DNA of 64,000 nt. Source: Bacillus marasmi (GTDB lineage: Bacteria > Bacillota > Bacilli > Bacillales > Cytobacillaceae). A program made the position numbers and the translations under genes. Each line of letters opens with the position of its first letter. The first letter of the stretch is position 1. The stretch spans positions 124,001-188,000 of the forward strand of contig NZ_LR656173.1 of assembly GCF_902168435.1 (NCBI RefSeq). Reading direction: 5' to 3'. The notes under the pieces are model-generated. The model was not told where the DNA came from. It saw nothing but the letters and a program-made list of their open reading frames with translations, and made no database searches. This document shows, in pieces, positions 36,467-45,917 of this stretch.

Positions 36467-39400
36467 TTAATCCCACTTTTTATACCAAGCAACTAATTTT
36501 TCCTTAAGCTTAGTTATGCCGGTGATTTCGCCTTTTGCGACTTTTTGCTTGTTCCATTCGTTGAAGCTTGCTACAGATATGAGGATTGAACCAGCAATTA
36601 GTAAGTATGCCCACCATGGCATATTCCCCCAAAACGGTCTTGTTTGTAGCAACACGTTTAATAACAGGACCCCAGAACCAACGATAAAATACGATTTAAC
36701 CTTCAAGAACATTCCTACTAACATCGAAACAAGCGATAAAGTCCCTAAAATTAGGGCATCGTATATTGTCGAGCTTTCAAGTCCATCTTGAATAAGAAAC
36801 AATGAGACTAATATTAATATCGACCAATGGATTTTACTTGTTATCAGCTTATATTTTCCGTTTAAACAGTGTTGTAAGTATATTGACACGACCACTAACG
36901 GAAGCATTTGCAATTCCCTTTCAAATAATTCAGGAATATTTAGCATTGCAAGTGTTGAATAGTAAGGTTCAATGAGGTAAATACCACTGACGAGCTTTAC
37001 CCATATTCGAAAACGTTCAGGTATGCGTGCTATTTGTAGCCATAGGCCAAATGAGAGTAGCACTCCCGGTATAAAAGCTGTAAATATCAGCTCGGTTTTA
37101 TAAAGGTAACCTGAACCAAGAAACAAGAGAGCTGTGATCGTATAGCCATCAATTTGTTTTACAGAACCTTTGTCGTCTTCCTCATAAAACTGTTGATAAA
37201 CAAGCTTTCCAACGAATAATAAAACTAAACCAATACCACATACTAATGTTATTTTATATTCGTTTAAGAAGGTTGCTATTTTTAAATATTTCATTGTTGC
37301 CGAAAAGAATAACAACAACGGAATAAGCGTCATGATATTCCACTTAATCACAGTCAAATAGGCAATCAACCCAAACGCATATATAACGGTTACGGCATAG
37401 AGTGTCAAGCTGTATGGGTACGTACCAATAAAGGCGGCAATGCCTAACATTGAAAATGGTACAAGATAATATTTTGCTCGATTTTTAAAATTGGGTGATG
37501 CTAACAGCCAATATACAAAAATAGTCAAACTGGTAAATAAAAATGAATACTGTGGCTCAAGTTCGAGCTTAAGACTTAGCATTCCAGTAACAAACCATAA
37601 GTAAATCGAAGTAAACCCACTATATAGAAATGCTTTAATCTGCCATTCTGTTTGAACTAAATATGCGCTCGTAAAATAAACGGCTCCTGATAATAAAAAG
37701 TTCCATACTGTATTCTCGGTAAAAATAAAGAAGCTAAATAGGAGTGCACCCGGAAGATAAAGATGACCAACCCAGACGAACCCACTGGCAATCGCCGAAC
37801 TCTTCCGAGATACCACTAAACCTGCAATTAGTATAAGTACTCCACCAAGTGTATTTTCCAAATAAATCATCGTCGTTGGCACTTGAACTTGAAGATAGAG
37901 TGATTGGAGAACTACAAAATATGTGATTAAGCTCAATATGCCGATTATATATGGTAGGTATTTGTATCTAAGTACTAGATAAAAAGCAATATAAACGGCT
38001 ATACCAACAACTAGCACTGCTGGCCGTACCCAAACTTCATCGATATTAAATGTTAGCGCAAATAAGATGGCGAGTGAATAAAAGCCTTGACCGACTAAAA
38101 AAGAGTTATTCGCAAGCTCGATTTGCTTTATTCTTGTCCATACATAGTACGCTAAAAAAGAACTTGCACTTGCGACGATTGCGTTCATGACAATCCCGAA
38201 ATTCACATAATAATAATCTGAACTAACACGGATTTGTTCTGCAAATGCTAAACCTGAAAATGCCAATGAAAGTGGCAACAACCACGGTATTGCAAGCTTG
38301 AGGATCTTACGTTGGTCTATTTTCTCGCTTAAATAAAAACATGCACTTATCAATAAATTGATAATTCCTAACTGAAGCCATTTCTCGTGATACAGTGTCA
38401 TCAAAATACCTACCATCATAATGGCCATACCAATGTCGCGGGAACTTTGTTTGATGATTAGAAGATAAGTTTGCTTCATTAGAAATCCGATGGTGCAAAA
38501 TAGAGTAAAACCAATCAAAAATATTGGCAGAGATAAGTCATTAAGCTTTATTATCAGATTTGCGAAATGAATTAATTCAAACAAAGATGCTGCCAAAAAG
38601 ATGGGGCTTAAATAATGAAAGAGTAATAGCCTCAAGTTGTTTGCTAAATAAACAAATTGTCCAGCCAACAATAAATAGGCAAAGAAAATCGCCCATGAAG
38701 GTGTATCAAACATCATATTTACATAAAAAGCCTCAAGGCTGATATAGATAAATGCTGCACCTGAGACAACAGCACTCGTTAATTGAAACACCTTTCGCCA
38801 ATGGTCTTGTTCATCAAGGAATTTCGGAAGTGCTAAAAAGCCAATACCCACTAAAACAAAGAGTACTTCGGCGAAGCTATTAAGCATCGAATGATATATT
38901 ACTTGATAGGCACCATAGACAATCATCGTACTAAATATAAAATGGTATTCTTTTTTGCCACTTACAAATACCATAGCAAGGTACACTGCAGCTGTAAGTA
39001 GGAGGTTTAATCCATTAACAAGACCGTTTTCATAAAAAATTAACGTTAATAATGAAGATAGGATTAGCTGAATTTGGGCAAATGCCACTAGTTCATTCGT
39101 GAAAAGCTTTAAGGATTCCTGTTTCTTTAAACGGTGAAACACCAGTACAGTACCTACGTTATAAAGCATAAAGCCAAAATAAAACCAGTCTTGTCGCAAA
39201 TGCAGTGCCGCGATTAAAAACGCCGCTCCAGTTGTTGTAGTTAAATATGAAAACCATACAAATAGTCGAGATGAAAGCTTCCGGGCAATTGCAATATAAA
39301 TAGGAATAAGAAGAATACAACTAATCAAACCGAAAATATATCTTCCTTCGCCATTAAAGGAGAAATAATCACCAAGCAATTTAAACCAGCCAATTGATAA

Positions 39401-39922
39401 AAGGAAAATGGGTAAAAATAAACTTCCTAAAACAATGAAGGCTAAACCCGTTTTTTCAATTTTTAATACGCGCTTTGAAAAATAGGAAATTCCAAAAAAC
39501 AGAAATGATACTAAACCAATCGAGCCACTCTTCATCCAATTTGGCATCGATGCCCAATTACTCGTTGCCACAAACAAACCACCAATTAAAAGTAAAATGA
39601 CTCCGAGATTAAGCGACCAAGTGATATTGCGTTCCCTAATCTCCTCTGGGTTGAGCTTTTTAATTTCTCGCTGCGGCTTTGCTAGAATGGTGCGTTTTGG
39701 TTTAGCTGTTACAGTTGAAGATGATGTTGGCCAAGGTGCCTGCATCGCCGCTTTTTTCACTGCGTGATTTAACTCGTGATCATCTTGTAAATCGCGGTAA
39801 TACTTATGATGTGCCCTCGCAATGTCATTAAATTGCCTTCCGTTAATGTAATCCTCTTCAAGTAATAAATGTAATTCCTCCAAAAATAACGCTTTTCTTT
39901 CTTGCTTTGAAGGTCGGTCCAA
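36467..39922 (-). CDS. Giant polytopic membrane protein, about 30 helices, function unknown
   Basis: 1151 residues from a TTG start 9 bases after AAGGAGG. The first ~100 residues are soluble, charged and include a helical segment (LEELHLLLEEDYINGRQF). The remainder is a nearly unbroken series of about 30 hydrophobic helices with no loops long enough for an enzyme domain. It resembles large uncharacterised Bacillus membrane proteins of the DUF2157/SCO7613-like type. No catalytic motif is visible. The promoter region carries a perfect 20-bp palindrome over the -10, implying tight repression. It stands alone with its own terminator. Confidence 0.75.
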   Translation of the reverse strand: MDRPSKQERKALFLEELHLLLEEDYINGRQFNDIARAHHKYYRDLQDDHELNHAVKKAAMQAPWPTSSSTVTAKPKRTILAKPQREIKKLNPEEIRERNITWSLNLGVILLLIGGLFVATSNWASMPNWMKSGSIGLVSFLFFGISYFSKRVLKIEKTGLAFIVLGSLFLPIFLLSIGWFKLLGDYFSFNGEGRYIFGLISCILLIPIYIAIARKLSSRLFVWFSYLTTTTGAAFLIAALHLRQDWFYFGFMLYNVGTVLVFHRLKKQESLKLFTNELVAFAQIQLILSSLLTLIFYENGLVNGLNLLLTAAVYLAMVFVSGKKEYHFIFSTMIVYGAYQVIYHSMLNSFAEVLFVLVGIGFLALPKFLDEQDHWRKVFQLTSAVVSGAAFIYISLEAFYVNMMFDTPSWAIFFAYLLLAGQFVYLANNLRLLLFHYLSPIFLAASLFELIHFANLIIKLNDLSLPIFLIGFTLFCTIGFLMKQTYLLIIKQSSRDIGMAIMMVGILMTLYHEKWLQLGIINLLISACFYLSEKIDQRKILKLAIPWLLPLSLAFSGLAFAEQIRVSSDYYYVNFGIVMNAIVASASSFLAYYVWTRIKQIELANNSFLVGQGFYSLAILFALTFNIDEVWVRPAVLVVGIAVYIAFYLVLRYKYLPYIIGILSLITYFVVLQSLYLQVQVPTTMIYLENTLGGVLILIAGLVVSRKSSAIASGFVWVGHLYLPGALLFSFFIFTENTVWNFLLSGAVYFTSAYLVQTEWQIKAFLYSGFTSIYLWFVTGMLSLKLELEPQYSFLFTSLTIFVYWLLASPNFKNRAKYYLVPFSMLGIAAFIGTYPYSLTLYAVTVIYAFGLIAYLTVIKWNIMTLIPLLLFFSATMKYLKIATFLNEYKITLVCGIGLVLLFVGKLVYQQFYEEDDKGSVKQIDGYTITALLFLGSGYLYKTELIFTAFIPGVLLSFGLWLQIARIPERFRIWVKLVSGIYLIEPYYSTLAMLNIPELFERELQMLPLVVVSIYLQHCLNGKYKLITSKIHWSILILVSLFLIQDGLESSTIYDALILGTLSLVSMLVGMFLKVKSYFIVGSGVLLLNVLLQTRPFWGNMPWWAYLLIAGSILISVASFNEWNKQKVAKGEITGITKLKEKLVAWYKKWD

Positions 39923-39972
39923 AACCGTACACCTCCTTAATCATTTTTTATTTTCACTTCCACGTTTTGCCT

Positions 39973-40008
39973 ATAGTGTAATTTTACACTATTTAAAAAA
40001 TAATTCAA
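39973..40008 (-). promoter_or_regulatory. Promoter with a palindromic operator over the -10, giant membrane protein gene
   Basis: Minus strand: -35 TTGAAT (40008-40003), 16 bases, -10 TAAAAT (39986-39981). The palindrome ATAGTGTAA-tt-TTACACTAT (39973-39992, 9-bp perfect arms) covers the -10, an arrangement typical of repression. Confidence 0.6.
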
Positions 40009-40089
40009 TATGTTCAGAAATTATATTAAAACAGTAAAAATATCGCTTATTTCTTTCATACAACGAAATAAATGCGAAAAAAATCACAG

Positions 40090-40133
40090 TTGGACAATAT
40101 TTAGAAACAGCTTTTCGAACGTTTCTTGTCCAA
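40090..40133 (+). ncRNA. Bulged stem-loop in the leader of the B12/radical SAM gene
   Basis: TTGGACA (40090-40096) pairs with TGTCCAA (40127-40133), and AGAAAC (40103-40108) with GTTTCT (40121-40126). A 6-nt one-sided bulge separates the two stems. It lies about 120 bases before the gene. No known riboswitch was recognised; it may be a leader structure or a DNA-level operator. The rest of the gap 40009-40256 has a T-rich tract near 40160 and the ribosome site. Confidence 0.35.
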
Positions 40134-40256
40134 ATTTAATAGTTATAGATTTAGCTTGCTTTTTTTATTACGATTAACACGTAGCAGATGTGAATAACAT
40201 CACTTTAACTTTATTAGAATAATTTTTTACAAATTAACTCTCAGGGGTGAATATAT

Positions 40257-42050
40257 ATGAAATACGATTTAGTACTTTTACATGCACCAAGTGTTTATGA
40301 TTTTCGTGAGAATTCTTTATTGGCAGGCCCAATCAGTGACGTAGTACCTTCTTCTCCAGTATTTGAAATGTACCCAATCGGGTTAACTAGTATTGCAGAT
40401 TACTTGGAGCGCCATGGTCTAAGAGTAAAGATTATCAATATTGCTAACCGCATGCTGATGAATCCTAACTTTAATGTCGAGAAGAAACTAAAAGGAATTA
40501 AAGCAGCGGCGATTGGTATCGATTTACACTGGCTTCCACATGCACATGGAAGTATTGAACTGGCAAAGCTCACAAAGAAATTCCATCCTGAAACACCCAT
40601 CATATTTGGTGGATTATCTGCAACTTACTATCACAAAGACCTAATTAACGACTATCCGTTTATTGATTTTGTCATGCGCGGTGATTCAACTGAGAAATTA
40701 ATGCTTATGTTAATAGAAGAAATCAAATATGGGAAAAAGAACTATTTAGATATTCCGAACTTAACATGGAGAAATGAACAGGGAGAAACGATTTCTAACG
40801 ATATCACCTATGTTCCTGATAGCCTAGATGAATTCGATGTTCCTGGTTACCGGTACTCCATAAAATCAGTATTCAAATATTTAAACTTTAAAGATCCGCT
40901 TCCATATAACGGTTGGTTACAATATCCAAACACTGCTATTTTAACAGCTCGTGGATGTACGCAAGGCTGCTTGATTTGCGGTGGTTCAAAGCTATCGTAT
41001 GAACAAAACTGTAACAGACCAGGACTAGCATTACGATCACCTGCTAAGCTAGTTGAAGATATTCAATTTATTCAACGCTTTAGCCGTGCGCCAATATTCA
41101 TTCTCCATGATATTCGTCAAGGTGGAAAAGAATATGTTGATGACTTTTTAGGACGTTTAAAGAAAATTAACTTAAAAAATGAATTAGTATTTGAGTTGTT
41201 CCAATATGCAGATGAGGAATTCTTCAAAAAGATTAACGATGCTGTGCCAAAATATAGCATGGAATTAACACTTGAAACACACGATGAAGGCATTCGTCGT
41301 TTTAACGGAAAATTCCGTTGTACTAATAAGAAGGTAATTGATACGCTGAATTATGCATTAAAACATGGTTGTGCAAAAATTGATTTATTCTTCATGGTCG
41401 GTATTCCTGATCAAGATTATGCAAGTGTCTTGAAAAACATCGATTTCGTTGAAGAAATTCATAATTCATGTAACCAAGACCGTCGCCTTTCATACTTTGT
41501 TGCTCCGCTAGCACCGTTCTTAGATCCTGCTAGCCCAGCATTCGAAAACCCTGAATTATACGGTTATAAAAAATTCTGTCATTCACTTGAAGATCACCGT
41601 GAGGCAATTAAGGCCCCATCTTGGAAATATATGCTTAGCTATGAAACAAATAAAATGACTCGCGACGAAATTGTTAATTCAACCTATGAATCTGCTAGTT
41701 TATTAAATGACTTCAAACTTAGATATAACCTGATCGATAAAGCTACACATGAAGATGTGCAAAGTAAAATTTCTGCTTCAATGAAATATATTGCACAAAT
41801 AGATCATCTTATGACTTTGCCAGAAGCAGAAAAAACGGCTGAATTAGCGAAAATCAAAAAAGAGATTGAAGGAATTAATGAATACAGTATTTGTGGTGAG
41901 CACGAATTGAAATGGGAGGTTAAGAAGCATTACGCTGACTTTCTTTCACTTACAGTTGTTGGGATGGAGCTATTATTAGAGGATATTACTGTAAACCTCA
42001 AAAAACAGCTATCCTTCAAAACTCGCACTCAAGTAAATTTAGATAACTAA
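40257..42050 (+). CDS. B12-binding-domain radical SAM protein
   Basis: 597 residues. The N-terminal ~210 residues look like a cobalamin-binding Rossmann fold (PIGLTSIADYLERHGLRVKI, FGGLSATYY), although a canonical DxHxxG motif is not seen. The radical SAM core starts with the cluster motif CxxxCxxC at C234, C238 and C241 (ARGCTQGCLICGG). The C-terminal ~150 residues are helical. Families of this type (for example the Ta0216-like group) are uncharacterised; relatives do methylations or rearrangements on unactivated carbons. It stands alone, between the giant membrane protein and a small coiled-coil gene, so the substrate is not suggested by context. The start follows AGGGGTG. Confidence 0.85.
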   Translation: MKYDLVLLHAPSVYDFRENSLLAGPISDVVPSSPVFEMYPIGLTSIADYLERHGLRVKIINIANRMLMNPNFNVEKKLKGIKAAAIGIDLHWLPHAHGSIELAKLTKKFHPETPIIFGGLSATYYHKDLINDYPFIDFVMRGDSTEKLMLMLIEEIKYGKKNYLDIPNLTWRNEQGETISNDITYVPDSLDEFDVPGYRYSIKSVFKYLNFKDPLPYNGWLQYPNTAILTARGCTQGCLICGGSKLSYEQNCNRPGLALRSPAKLVEDIQFIQRFSRAPIFILHDIRQGGKEYVDDFLGRLKKINLKNELVFELFQYADEEFFKKINDAVPKYSMELTLETHDEGIRRFNGKFRCTNKKVIDTLNYALKHGCAKIDLFFMVGIPDQDYASVLKNIDFVEEIHNSCNQDRRLSYFVAPLAPFLDPASPAFENPELYGYKKFCHSLEDHREAIKAPSWKYMLSYETNKMTRDEIVNSTYESASLLNDFKLRYNLIDKATHEDVQSKISASMKYIAQIDHLMTLPEAEKTAELAKIKKEIEGINEYSICGEHELKWEVKKHYADFLSLTVVGMELLLEDITVNLKKQLSFKTRTQVNLDN

Positions 42051-42056
42051 TTAGTT

Positions 42057-42089
42057 AAGCCCCCACGCTTGATTCGTGGGGGCTTTTAT
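42057..42089. terminator. Bidirectional terminator after the radical SAM gene
   Basis: AAGCCCCCACG pairs with CGTGGGGGCTT, followed by TTTATT. Confidence 0.85.
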
Positions 42090-42098
42090 TCAATACAT

Positions 42099-42446
42099 TT
42101 AATTGGTTTTTTCTGTTTTTCCAGACATCATCAATATCGCTTCTTCATTTTGGGCGATCTTAGTCAATTGTGCATCTAAGCGTTTATGGATATACGCCAA
42201 TTCTTCACTGCTTTGTCTTTTTGTCATTGGTAGAATAATATCCCGTTGGAATTGTTCGACCTTCTCAACAATTTCCTTTATATCTGTCAAATCAATTTGA
42301 TTAACGGAAACGCGATGCTCGATACTATCCATTTTTTCCAGACGCGATAAACGTTGCTCTAAGCCCTGTATTGATTCATCAATTCTGGCTACGTTATTTT
42401 TTATTTCATGAACATTTTCAATTAACTGTTTAAGTAATTCCTCCAT
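42099..42446 (-). CDS. Coiled-coil protein of unknown function
   Basis: 115 residues from the ATG at 42446, preceded by GGGAGAG; the extension to 42473 lacks support. Nearly the whole protein is heptad-patterned helix (ELLKQLIENVHEIKNNVARI, then LEQRLSRLEKMDSIEHRV and VEKVEQFQRDI). There is no transmembrane segment or enzyme motif. It resembles small uncharacterised Bacillus coiled-coil proteins. It is convergent with the radical SAM gene. A structural or scaffold role is all that can be suggested. Confidence 0.6.
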   Translation of the reverse strand: MEELLKQLIENVHEIKNNVARIDESIQGLEQRLSRLEKMDSIEHRVSVNQIDLTDIKEIVEKVEQFQRDIILPMTKRQSSEELAYIHKRLDAQLTKIAQNEEAILMMSGKTEKTN

Positions 42447-42685
42447 CGATGTCTCTCCCAACTGTAGTAACATAAAAGTATTTTAACACTGAATGGCATA
42501 TATAGTTGTGAAGGTTTTATTACTTTTTAATGTATAAACAGTAGCAACCTAGAAATTGTATTCTCGACATTAACTAGCTTTTCCATTCCTACCCTATTCA
42601 TACAAACAATGTAATAATCCGTCACTTCACGATGATTAAGGGTATAATAATGTTATGGAGTAAATTTCATTAGGAGGTAATTTCT

Positions 42686-43411
42686 ATGAGCTTTTATCAG
42701 CAGCTTCATCAATATTATGATTTACTCTTTCCAGCAAATTTTGCTCAAATAGACTTCATCGAAAATAATTGTCAAGTAGGTTCACGAATGCTTGATATCG
42801 CCGCCGGTACGGGAAATCAAGCTATCCTCTTTGCGAAACGAGGCTTTGAGGTTACAGCTACAGATAGCGAAGCAGACATGGTTGCAAAAATGATTGAAAA
42901 AGCAAAGCTTGAAAACATACCTTTGCAAGCTTTAGTCCTACCAATGGAAAAAATCGAGCAGTTGGCTACTTCAAGCTTTGATGTCATTACGTGTATTGGT
43001 AATTCAATTGTCCATTTACCATCGCTTGAGGCAATTAGACTTATGATCAACGATGTATATAAAATGTTGGAGAATGATGGAACCTTCATTATCCAAACCG
43101 TAAATTATGACAAAATCATCGCAGAGCAGATTAAAGAGCTTCCCTTAATCACAAAACCGGATGGAATTCAATTCCAACGAACCTATGAATTCAGTGGGGA
43201 AAAAATACTCTTTACCGGAAAATTAACGGTAGAAGTCAATGGGGGTACGGAATCCTTTGAAAACACGGTTGAGCTTTATCCGCTTCAATCGTATGAACTA
43301 ATCTCTGTATTACAAGAAGCGGGTTTCTCTGAAATAAGTTTATATGGTGATTTTACAGGGAATGAATATACAAGTTCTTCTCCAGCAATTGTCGTTGTAG
43401 CGAAAAAGTAA
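42686..43411 (+). CDS. Class I SAM-dependent methyltransferase
   Basis: 241 residues. The SAM-binding motif I is MLDIAAGTGNQAILFA at about residues 37-52, followed by acidic ATDSEADM (motif II) and DVITCIGNSIVHL (motif IV). The C-terminal half is beta-rich as in ubiquinone-type and small-molecule methyltransferases. The start follows AGGAGG. No neighbouring gene suggests the substrate. Confidence 0.85.
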   Translation: MSFYQQLHQYYDLLFPANFAQIDFIENNCQVGSRMLDIAAGTGNQAILFAKRGFEVTATDSEADMVAKMIEKAKLENIPLQALVLPMEKIEQLATSSFDVITCIGNSIVHLPSLEAIRLMINDVYKMLENDGTFIIQTVNYDKIIAEQIKELPLITKPDGIQFQRTYEFSGEKILFTGKLTVEVNGGTESFENTVELYPLQSYELISVLQEAGFSEISLYGDFTGNEYTSSSPAIVVVAKK

Positions 43412-43443
43412 AGGCTGCTGATTATTAATCAGACAGCCTTTTG
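43411..43443. terminator. Terminator between the methyltransferase and helD
   Basis: AAGGCTG pairs with CAGCCTT with an inner ATT/AAT stem, followed by TTG. The two genes converge. Confidence 0.75.
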
Positions 43444-43461
43444 TCGTTTTACCTATAACTC

Positions 43462-45783
43462 TCAAATGTATTGATATTTATCTTCTGGTATGTCAGACAT
43501 TAGTGGACTAAATTTGCTGATTGAAGCAATATGGAGATTATGCATCGCCCTCGTGCAAGCAGTGTAAAATAACTTTCGCTCACTTTCTTCTACATATTGC
43601 GATGAATCATAGATGATAACCGCATCGAATTCAATTCCTTTGGCTAAATAAGCTGGAATAATGACAACGCCATTTTCAAACGTAATCGTGCCTTTTTCAA
43701 TCAAACGTAGTGATACATATCCTTTTAGCGCCTCGTACGTTTGCTTGCTTTCAAAAGCAGTTCGACATATTACCGCTATCGTTTCATGTCCGTTTTTTTC
43801 ATAATCCTTAATTATATTTATTAGGCTTGTATGCAACAACTGCCGATTATCTACTACGTTAACTGTTGGTTTATTGCCAGGTCGATTGAACGGTATAATT
43901 TGCTGACCATTCTGGATTAGATAACTTGTAAGTTCAACTATTGGTTTCGTTGAACGATATGTTTGGTTTAAAACATAACTCGCAACAGATTCATTATTAC
44001 TCTCCACTCGCTCCGCAAGCGTTTCTGTGTACCCGCTTGATTCGCTATAGATTCCTTGATTAATATCACCTAACAAGGTCATTTTGCTATAAGGAAACAT
44101 GTTTTTTATAAAAGCAAACTGAAATGGCGAATAATCCTGGGCTTCGTCAATAAAGATATGACGGATGGAACTATTAGACCTTTTACCAAGTATTAAGTCT
44201 TGTAAAAATACAAATGGTGTCGCGTCCTCATAGAGGATTTTCTTTTGTTGGAGTTGTTCGAATGTCAGCTTGCTAATTGCTGCATAGTTTTCTAAAGTCG
44301 ACTGACTCTGCATTAAAAATAGCTGTTGATAAATGGAAGCGATATCAACGAATTGAAAAGACTTAACCCGATTAAACAAAGGCTTCATCTTCTGCTTTAC
44401 AAGCATTTCTGATAGTAAATGTTGTTCGCGATCGAAATCATCAAAGCTATTCTCCGAGTAATAGCCCTTTTCCTGTAGTTGCTCAAAAGCTTCTATAAAA
44501 TCATCCTTATCAAGGAATTGCACGGCTTCTTCAACCCATTTTTTTTGTTGTTCTAGCTTTGACCTCTTTTTCAATTCCTTGAAGAGCCATTCCTTTACAA
44601 GTTGCAGACGATTAGGGATTGGATAGCTACGGTCCAAATTATAAAAATACTCATAAATTTGTTCCTTAGAAATGATGATTTTTTTTCTGAAAATGAGATG
44701 ATTAAAAATTAATCCTTGTTGAGCTAATTCTTTTACGTGCTGTTCAATCATTTGTTTAAATTCAATACTACTTTTAAACCGAATACTAGTTAATCTTGTT
44801 TCATACTCATCGCTATTTTTCGCCGTTAAAATATATTCAATTTGGTCAAAAGAATCTTCTAGTGTAAATTCTTTGCTCAAGCGCTGGTCGAGATATTCTT
44901 GAAATGTACTTTGTTGCATATTCTCTTCGCCAAGCTCCGGCAATACGGTTGATACATAGCTATTAAATAATGGATTAGGTGAAAAAAGAATCATATTTTC
45001 TGGTGAAAGAGACTCTCGGTAACGATATAACAAATATGCAACTCTCTGCAATGCTGCCGAGGTTTTTCCGGAGCCAGCCACACCTTGAACTACCACAATT
45101 TTACTCTTTTCATTCCGGATAATTTCATTTTGTTCTTTTTGAATGGTTGCAACAATGCTTTTCATCTGGGTATCAGCGTTATTTCCAAGTACGGCTTGGA
45201 GCATTTCATCTCGAATTGTTACCCCTGAGTCAAACATTGCATGGATAATTCCTTTTTTTATCATAAATTGACGTTTTAGCGTCATTTCGCCACTGATGAT
45301 TCCAACGGGGGTGTTATACTGAGCTGGACCAGGTGGGAAATCATAATACAGACTAGAAATGGGTGCACGCCAATCGTATATAAGGAATTCTTCATCAGCT
45401 TGATCCATAAACGAGGCAATCCCAATATAGATTGATTCAGAATGTTTTTCATCACGCTCCAAAAAGTCAATCCGGCCAAAATATGGTGAATTCTTCAATC
45501 GCTCCAGTGTTCTCAATTCCCGATTAATTTGCGTATGACTTCGCTCGCGTTCCCCTAACAATTCAGCATGTTGACGTAAACTTGTATGCGTCTCAATTAC
45601 ATCATCAGGCTCATCGAGGTTAACGGTGACATCATTCCAAAACGTTTCCCGTATTTCTTTAACATCGAGGCTTACATCTCCGCCTTTAGATTTAAGTTTA
45701 GCCATTTTCTCATCAATTTCTTGGATAATTGAGTTGACCCTAGCTTGTTCGGGCCCTTGTTCTACTTGTTGATTCTGACTCAT
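43462..45783 (-). CDS. helD: RNA polymerase recycling helicase-like motor HelD
   Basis: 773 residues, the normal length for Bacillus HelD. It is a UvrD/Rep-like SF1 ATPase that pries stalled core RNA polymerase off DNA and RNA. The N-terminal coiled arm (REIDEKMAKLKSKGGD region) enters the polymerase secondary channel. Motor motifs are Walker A GVAGSGKTSAALQR, Walker B in IFIDEAQDYSPFQ, LLGDINQGIY and the C-terminal YTACTRAMHNLHI. Start: an ATG after GGGAGGGATTGG. It is convergent with the methyltransferase gene. Confidence 0.93.
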   Translation of the reverse strand: MSQNQQVEQGPEQARVNSIIQEIDEKMAKLKSKGGDVSLDVKEIRETFWNDVTVNLDEPDDVIETHTSLRQHAELLGERERSHTQINRELRTLERLKNSPYFGRIDFLERDEKHSESIYIGIASFMDQADEEFLIYDWRAPISSLYYDFPPGPAQYNTPVGIISGEMTLKRQFMIKKGIIHAMFDSGVTIRDEMLQAVLGNNADTQMKSIVATIQKEQNEIIRNEKSKIVVVQGVAGSGKTSAALQRVAYLLYRYRESLSPENMILFSPNPLFNSYVSTVLPELGEENMQQSTFQEYLDQRLSKEFTLEDSFDQIEYILTAKNSDEYETRLTSIRFKSSIEFKQMIEQHVKELAQQGLIFNHLIFRKKIIISKEQIYEYFYNLDRSYPIPNRLQLVKEWLFKELKKRSKLEQQKKWVEEAVQFLDKDDFIEAFEQLQEKGYYSENSFDDFDREQHLLSEMLVKQKMKPLFNRVKSFQFVDIASIYQQLFLMQSQSTLENYAAISKLTFEQLQQKKILYEDATPFVFLQDLILGKRSNSSIRHIFIDEAQDYSPFQFAFIKNMFPYSKMTLLGDINQGIYSESSGYTETLAERVESNNESVASYVLNQTYRSTKPIVELTSYLIQNGQQIIPFNRPGNKPTVNVVDNRQLLHTSLINIIKDYEKNGHETIAVICRTAFESKQTYEALKGYVSLRLIEKGTITFENGVVIIPAYLAKGIEFDAVIIYDSSQYVEESERKLFYTACTRAMHNLHIASISKFSPLMSDIPEDKYQYI

Positions 45784-45844
45784 CCAATCCCTCCCAAATA
45801 CTATTTTTCACTTATCTTGACCAACAATATGTATGAAAAGTAAT

Positions 45845-45872
45845 ATATCCTCCTACTTTTGTAGGAGGATTA
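45845..45872 (-). terminator. Terminator after the diguanylate cyclase gene
   Basis: ATCCTCCTAC pairs with GTAGGAGGAT over a short loop; the trailing T-run is weak. Confidence 0.6.
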
Positions 45873-45917
45873 ATAAAATTGATTATCAAATTATCGTACA
45901 TTTTTGTCTTGATTTTG

